The position numbers and the translations under genes are program-made. The notes beneath the pieces were generated by a model, which did not search any database, was not told where the DNA came from, and was given only the letters and a program-made list of their open reading frames with translations. From an uncultured Phascolarctobacterium sp. (GTDB lineage: Bacteria; Bacillota; Negativicutes; Acidaminococcales; Acidaminococcaceae), in NCBI GenBank assembly GCA_900541915.1, contig UQLS01000008.1, forward strand, positions 11,152 to 75,151: a DNA stretch of 64,000 nt, written 5' to 3'. This document shows, piece by piece, positions 60,390 to 64,000 of this stretch; the stretch's first letter is position 1, and each line of letters begins with the position of its first letter.

Positions 60390-61604
60390 CTATTCATAGC
60401 GTAATGCGTCGATGGGGTCAAGCAGCGCAGCCTTTCTTGCCGGATAGATACCGAAGAAAAGTCCGATACCCACGGAGAATACTACCGCAATAATGATAGC
60501 CCACCAGGAAATAACCGTTGTCCAGCCGGCAAAATAACTGATGGCAAAAGATGCGCCTACGCCAAGCACGACACCTAAAAAGCCGCCCACAATACCGATA
60601 ACCATTGCTTCAATCAGGAACTGGAGCAGAATATTGTTATAGGTAGCACCCAAAGCTTTTCTGATGCCTATTTCACGGGTACGCTCGGTAACAGATACCA
60701 GCATGATGTTCATAATGCCGATGCCGCCAACCAGAAGGCTGATAGCCGCAATGCAGCCAAGCAGCATGGTAATGCTGTTAGCAGTGGACATCATGGTTTC
60801 CATAACCGCTGCCATATTGCCTACTGTAAAATCGTCATAGTCGCCTTCTTTAATCTTGTGCCGCTGACGCAGTACCTGTTCAACTTCTGCCTGTACGTCA
60901 TTGATAACGTTTTCATTTTCAGCCTGTACGGTAATGCGCTGCACATAAGTAATACCCATCATTCTGTTCTGCGCTGTTGTCAGCGGGATAAAAACAATAT
61001 CGTCCTGGTCGGTACCGCCGCCGGACTGGCCTTTGCTCTTTAATACGCCTACTACCTGAAACGGCGCCTTATTGATACGCATAATCTTGCCTACCGGATC
61101 ACCCTCCGGGAAAAGACTTTCCGCAACAGTCGGGCCAATAACGCAGACTCTGGCGCGGCTGTTCAAATCACGCTCGGTAAAAGCTCTGCCGTCCTCAATA
61201 TCATAATTCTGCATAATGAAATTACTGGGAGTTGTACCCTCGACACGGGAAGTCCAGTTCTGATTACCCATAACCAGCTGATAACTGCTGCTGACGCTGG
61301 CAGAAATATTAGCGATGCCGTCCACCTGTTTTTCAATCGCCTGGGCATCCTCGTAGGTAAGACGTGCACCTTCACCAGCAGCCAGCCTTGCACCGGAAGC
61401 AGTCCGGCCGCCGGAAGTAATAATCAGCAGATTGCTGCCCAGTTTGGAAATATTTTCACGGATATTTTCCTTAACGCCAAAGCCAAGGCCTACCATGGCA
61501 ATAACGGCGCCAACACCGATAATAATACCCAGTAAGGTCAGAAAGGTACGCAGCTTATTGGAGGTCATGCCGTCGATAGCCATCTTGATAGATTCATTCA
61601 ACAT
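60390..61604 (-). CDS. MacB-like ABC transporter permease
   Basis: About 404 residues of the FtsX/MacB type: one N-terminal helix, a large periplasmic domain (about residues 45-280) and three C-terminal helices (GGIGIMNIMLVSVTERTREIGIRKALGA is diagnostic). It works with the ATPase and adaptor encoded upstream. The ATG at 61604 follows GGAGG within the end of the ATPase gene. Confidence 0.92.
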   Translation of the reverse strand: MLNESIKMAIDGMTSNKLRTFLTLLGIIIGVGAVIAMVGLGFGVKENIRENISKLGSNLLIITSGGRTASGARLAAGEGARLTYEDAQAIEKQVDGIANISASVSSSYQLVMGNQNWTSRVEGTTPSNFIMQNYDIEDGRAFTERDLNSRARVCVIGPTVAESLFPEGDPVGKIMRINKAPFQVVGVLKSKGQSGGGTDQDDIVFIPLTTAQNRMMGITYVQRITVQAENENVINDVQAEVEQVLRQRHKIKEGDYDDFTVGNMAAVMETMMSTANSITMLLGCIAAISLLVGGIGIMNIMLVSVTERTREIGIRKALGATYNNILLQFLIEAMVIGIVGGFLGVVLGVGASFAISYFAGWTTVISWWAIIIAVVFSVGIGLFFGIYPARKAALLDPIDALRYE

Positions 61605-61609
61605 AGGCC

Positions 61610-62293
61610 CTACCTCCATTCATCGCTTACTATTTTACCATCCCGCATAACCAGGATGCGCTTCGTCTGCTCGGCAATATCCGGCTCATGGGTAACCATG
61701 ACTACGGTCTTGCCGCTTTCATTCATCGCTTTAAAAATATCCATAATCTCGTAGCTGGATTTAGTATCAAGATTGCCTGTCGGCTCATCTGCCATAATAA
61801 TAGCCGGATTGTTGATAAGCGCTCTGGCAATTGCTACACGCTGTCTTTGACCACCGCTCATCTCTGTGGGCTTATGCTCAATACGCTCACCTAGTCCCAC
61901 AGCTTCCAAAGCCTTTTTGGCGCGTTCCATGCGTTCTTCTTCATCTACGCCTGCATAAATCAGCGGCAGCGCAACATTAGCCTGCGCTGTCAGCTTGGGC
62001 AGCAGGTTAAAATTCTGAAAAACGAAACCTATTTTAGCATTACGTGTATGCGCCAGTTCGTCATCATCATAACCGGCAATCTCTTTGCCGTCCAGATAAT
62101 ACTCACCGGAAGTAGGTCTGTCCAGACAGCCGAGAATGTTCATCATCGTTGATTTGCCGCTACCGGAAGGACCCATGATAGAGGTAAACTCACCGCGGCC
62201 AATCTGCACGAAAACATGATCCAGAGCATGCACAACGCTGTCACCCATGACATAGGTCTTCATAATATCTTTTAATTCAATTACCGCTGTCAT
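61610..62293 (-). CDS. MacB/LolD-type ABC transporter ATPase
   Basis: About 227 residues with Walker A GPSGSGKST (near residue 43), signature MSGGQRQRVAIARAL and Walker B IIMADEPTGNLD. The ATG at 62293 follows AAAGGA within the last bases of the adaptor gene. ATPase and permease are separate here, unlike the fused MacB of Proteobacteria. Confidence 0.94.
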   Translation of the reverse strand: MTAVIELKDIMKTYVMGDSVVHALDHVFVQIGRGEFTSIMGPSGSGKSTMMNILGCLDRPTSGEYYLDGKEIAGYDDDELAHTRNAKIGFVFQNFNLLPKLTAQANVALPLIYAGVDEEERMERAKKALEAVGLGERIEHKPTEMSGGQRQRVAIARALINNPAIIMADEPTGNLDTKSSYEIMDIFKAMNESGKTVVMVTHEPDIAEQTKRILVMRDGKIVSDEWR

Positions 62294-62306
62294 ATGCTCA
62301 CATCCT

Positions 62307-63380
62307 TTAGCGCATGCCGGGCATCCTTGCATTAGTGCCAGTCTGTTTCGCAACTGCCTTACGTGCCAGAACTACATCGCCTGCTTTCAGCTCAGAGCTG
62401 GTTACAGCAATTTCATTATCGTTGCTCAAACCAACCTTTACATCAACATCACGGGAGGTTTTAGTCTTAGCGTCATAAATGCTTACATAGGTACGCTTGC
62501 CATCACGATTCAGACAGTTCAGCGGCACCATCAATACATTTTCAGCAGTATCAACAATAATATCGGTACGCGCGGTCATCGTCGGCAGCAGTTTGCCTTT
62601 AGCGTCATCAACATCTACATATACTTTATAATAAATAACATTGTTTTCTGTTTCTGCAGCACGGGAAATAAGTCTTACCTTACCGGTAAAAGTTTCCTCA
62701 GGAAAAGCATCTACCGTAAATTTAACGCTTTGCCCAACCTTTACCAGGCCGATATCAGATTCGTCCACCATAGTTTCAATCTGCATATCATCCAAGGTAG
62801 CTACGGACATGATTACCTGCGGCTCGCTGATACCGGAGCTGATGGTCTGACCTACAGGAGTAGGCTCGCCGATAATATAACCGTCAATCGGAGTTGTAAT
62901 GATAGTATCCTGTACATCGGAAGCTGCTTTTTCATAATTGGACTTAGCCACAAGATATTCAGAATACACACTGTCATAATCAGCCTGAGATACAGCACCG
63001 CGGCTTACTAAGTCTTTATAACGTACATAGTTAGCCTCTGCGTAATCCAGTTTAGCTTTCATCTGATTCATGGTAGCTTTTAAAGCCACATCATCTAATT
63101 TGACTAAAATATCGCCGGCATTAACGTGCTGATTTTCCACAACCAGTACTTCAACAATCCTGCCGGTAATTTTTGAGCTGATATCTACATTATTCACAGC
63201 ACTGATGCTGCCGGTTGCAGATACGCTTTCTACCAGATTGCCCTGCTCTACTACTGCAGTCTTCACTGTTTCTTCTGTCTGCGTAGTGCTCAGGTAATAC
63301 TGATAGCCGCCATAACTGCTTAAAGCAATAAAAGCACACAAGATAAGAGCGTATTTATTCTTCTTCACAAATTTCATCAT
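62307..63380 (-). CDS. MacA-like periplasmic adaptor (HlyD/RND family)
   Basis: A 357-residue adaptor with an N-terminal signal anchor (about residues 8-27), a lipoyl/biotinyl half-motif region (VSATGSISAVNNVDISSKITGRIVEVLV), a helical hairpin (about 95-150) and beta-barrel domains. It connects the inner-membrane transporter to the outside, fitting a diderm. No TolC homologue is in the window. GAGGGA precedes the start. Substrates could be peptides, macrolides or lipids. Confidence 0.93.
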   Translation of the reverse strand: MMKFVKKNKYALILCAFIALSSYGGYQYYLSTTQTEETVKTAVVEQGNLVESVSATGSISAVNNVDISSKITGRIVEVLVVENQHVNAGDILVKLDDVALKATMNQMKAKLDYAEANYVRYKDLVSRGAVSQADYDSVYSEYLVAKSNYEKAASDVQDTIITTPIDGYIIGEPTPVGQTISSGISEPQVIMSVATLDDMQIETMVDESDIGLVKVGQSVKFTVDAFPEETFTGKVRLISRAAETENNVIYYKVYVDVDDAKGKLLPTMTARTDIIVDTAENVLMVPLNCLNRDGKRTYVSIYDAKTKTSRDVDVKVGLSNDNEIAVTSSELKAGDVVLARKAVAKQTGTNARMPGMR

Positions 63381-63418
63381 AAAAATCCCTCATTTACAAA
63401 TGTAATGCTGTTACTTTT

Positions 63419-63447
63419 ATTATAAACACTGTACCTTTTTCGGTCAA
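63419..63447 (-). promoter_or_regulatory. Promoter of the MacA/MacB-like operon
   Basis: On the minus strand TTGACC (63447-63442) and TATAAT (63424-63419) are 17 bases apart, about 40 bases upstream of the adaptor gene. Confidence 0.78.
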
Positions 63448-63492
63448 AATTATCTTAGCAGATATTTATGTCTTTTTTATGTCTGTAATAAC

Positions 63493-63528
63493 AAAAAAGC
63501 ATCGGAAAAAATTCCGATGCTTTTTTTA
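63493..63528 (-). terminator. Terminator after the SLC13-type transporter gene
   Basis: A fifteen-base-pair stem AAAAAAGCATCGGAA with an AAAA loop and long A/T-runs. Confidence 0.88.
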
Positions 63529-63537
63529 TAATTTAAA

Positions 63538-64000
63538 TTATTTGCCAGGGAAGAAAGGCCATACGATAGGAATTACAACCAGGGATACGATGAAGCATAC
63601 GATTACCAGACCGGTACCGCATTTTACGTAGTCCATGAATTTGTATCCGCCGGGGCCAAGTACCAGGGTGTTCGGAGGAGTACCTACCGGAGAAGCAAAT
63701 GCGCAGGAAGCTGCAACTGCAATTGCCATCAGTACTGCTTTCGGATCTGCACCAAGGCTTTGTGCGATTGCGATACCAATCGGGCACAGCAGAGCTGCAG
63801 ATGCAGTGTTGGACATGAATTGGGTCAGTACGCAGGACAGGATGAACAGTACTGCGGTTACTACCATCGGGGATGCGGAGCTGCCCATCAGACCTACGGT
63901 CCAGTCAGCGATCAGCGCACCAGCACCAGTTTTATCCATAGCGGTGGATACAGGCATCATACCTGCGAACAGGAAGATGGTTACCCAGTCGATAGAAGCA
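63538..64000 (-). CDS. SLC13/DASS-type anion transporter, N-terminus beyond window
   Basis: The last 150 or so residues of a multi-helix transporter. LTQFMSNTASAALLCPIGIAIAQ and ASPVGTPPNTLVLGPGGYKFMDY carry the SNT-type substrate motif and its C-terminal counterpart of the divalent anion:Na+ symporter family. Substrates in the family include succinate, citrate and sulfate; succinate uptake would suit a Phascolarctobacterium-like organism, but the substrate is not readable from this fragment. The gene runs off the right edge, continuing in frame with an ASIDWVTIFLFAG segment. Confidence 0.85.
   Translation of the reverse strand, partial: ASIDWVTIFLFAGMMPVSTAMDKTGAGALIADWTVGLMGSSASPMVVTAVLFILSCVLTQFMSNTASAALLCPIGIAIAQSLGADPKAVLMAIAVAASCAFASPVGTPPNTLVLGPGGYKFMDYVKCGTGLVIVCFIVSLVVIPIVWPFFPGK

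Noticed and set aside
1..64000. Mobile elements, prophage, CRISPR arrays, tRNA or rRNA genes
   Set aside because: No transposase, integrase, regularly spaced repeat array, or tRNA-like cloverleaf was noticed; the only T-box and riboswitch signals are in leaders of biosynthetic or transport genes.

Overview
The window looks like chromosome from a Negativicutes bacterium, a Firmicute with an outer membrane. A Phascolarctobacterium-like member of the Acidaminococcaceae would fit, but the species is inferred. Firmicute traits are the rplU-prp-rpmA cluster with an L21 leader, an N-terminally extended L27 with its Prp protease, a leucine T-box, CvfB, RsfS and YqeK. The diderm trait is a TonB-dependent outer-membrane receptor. 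Most genes lie on the minus strand.

Layout, left to right. 1-6.9 kb: partial SGNH hydrolase, rhodanese lipid-anchored or membrane-anchored protein, iron alcohol dehydrogenase (+), Bcp peroxiredoxin, rpmA-prp-rplU-rng, and small proteins. 6.98-15.4 kb: a conspicuously AT-rich island read leftward from a consensus promoter and a cobalamin riboswitch with its own terminator. It encodes a TonB-dependent receptor (frameshifted in an A7 tract), a SAM methyltransferase and a complete nickel/peptide-type ABC importer. It sits between DUF2344 and rng, which are normally neighbours. 15.5-26 kb: envelope genes maf-radC-mreBCD-mrdA-rodA followed by a B12-binding radical SAM protein and DUF2344, preceded by an RseC-like protein and two small membrane proteins. 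26.2-30 kb: obgE-proB-proA. 30-34 kb (+): a GNAT acetyltransferase, then T-box-leuC-leuD-leuB. 34-35 kb: carbonic anhydrase and an unknown membrane protein.

35.3-43 kb: a magnesium-homeostasis cluster. In transcription order it has a P-type Mg ATPase, a winged-helix regulator without a recognisable receiver, MgtC, two small membrane proteins, a candidate 28-codon leader ORF, a second P-type Mg ATPase and a 52-residue membrane protein. Matching 11-bp tandem repeats lie upstream of mgtC and of the first ATPase. Near-identical hairpins bracket the locus in direct orientation.

43-47 kb: a DAACS symporter, YjiG/YjiH and a divergent M20 peptidase. 47.2-55.8 kb: a nine-gene aromatic operon (DAHP synthase-tyrA-aroB-aroA-aroC-pheA-aroE-aroK-aroQ) that supplies every step from DAHP to prephenate, phenylpyruvate and 4-hydroxyphenylpyruvate. 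It is preceded by a promoter, a 48-codon leader peptide very rich in Phe/Tyr codons and a terminator, a textbook-style attenuator. 55.8-64 kb: TauE/SafE permease, cvfB, rsfS, an LCP protein, yqeK, nadD, a MacAB-like efflux operon and a truncated SLC13-type transporter.

The least-explained items are the riboswitch-controlled receptor/methyltransferase/ABC island with its A7 frameshift, the Phe/Tyr leader-peptide attenuator, and the magnesium cluster with its candidate leader ORF and tandem-repeat operators. No tRNA, rRNA, CRISPR array, transposase or prophage gene was seen.
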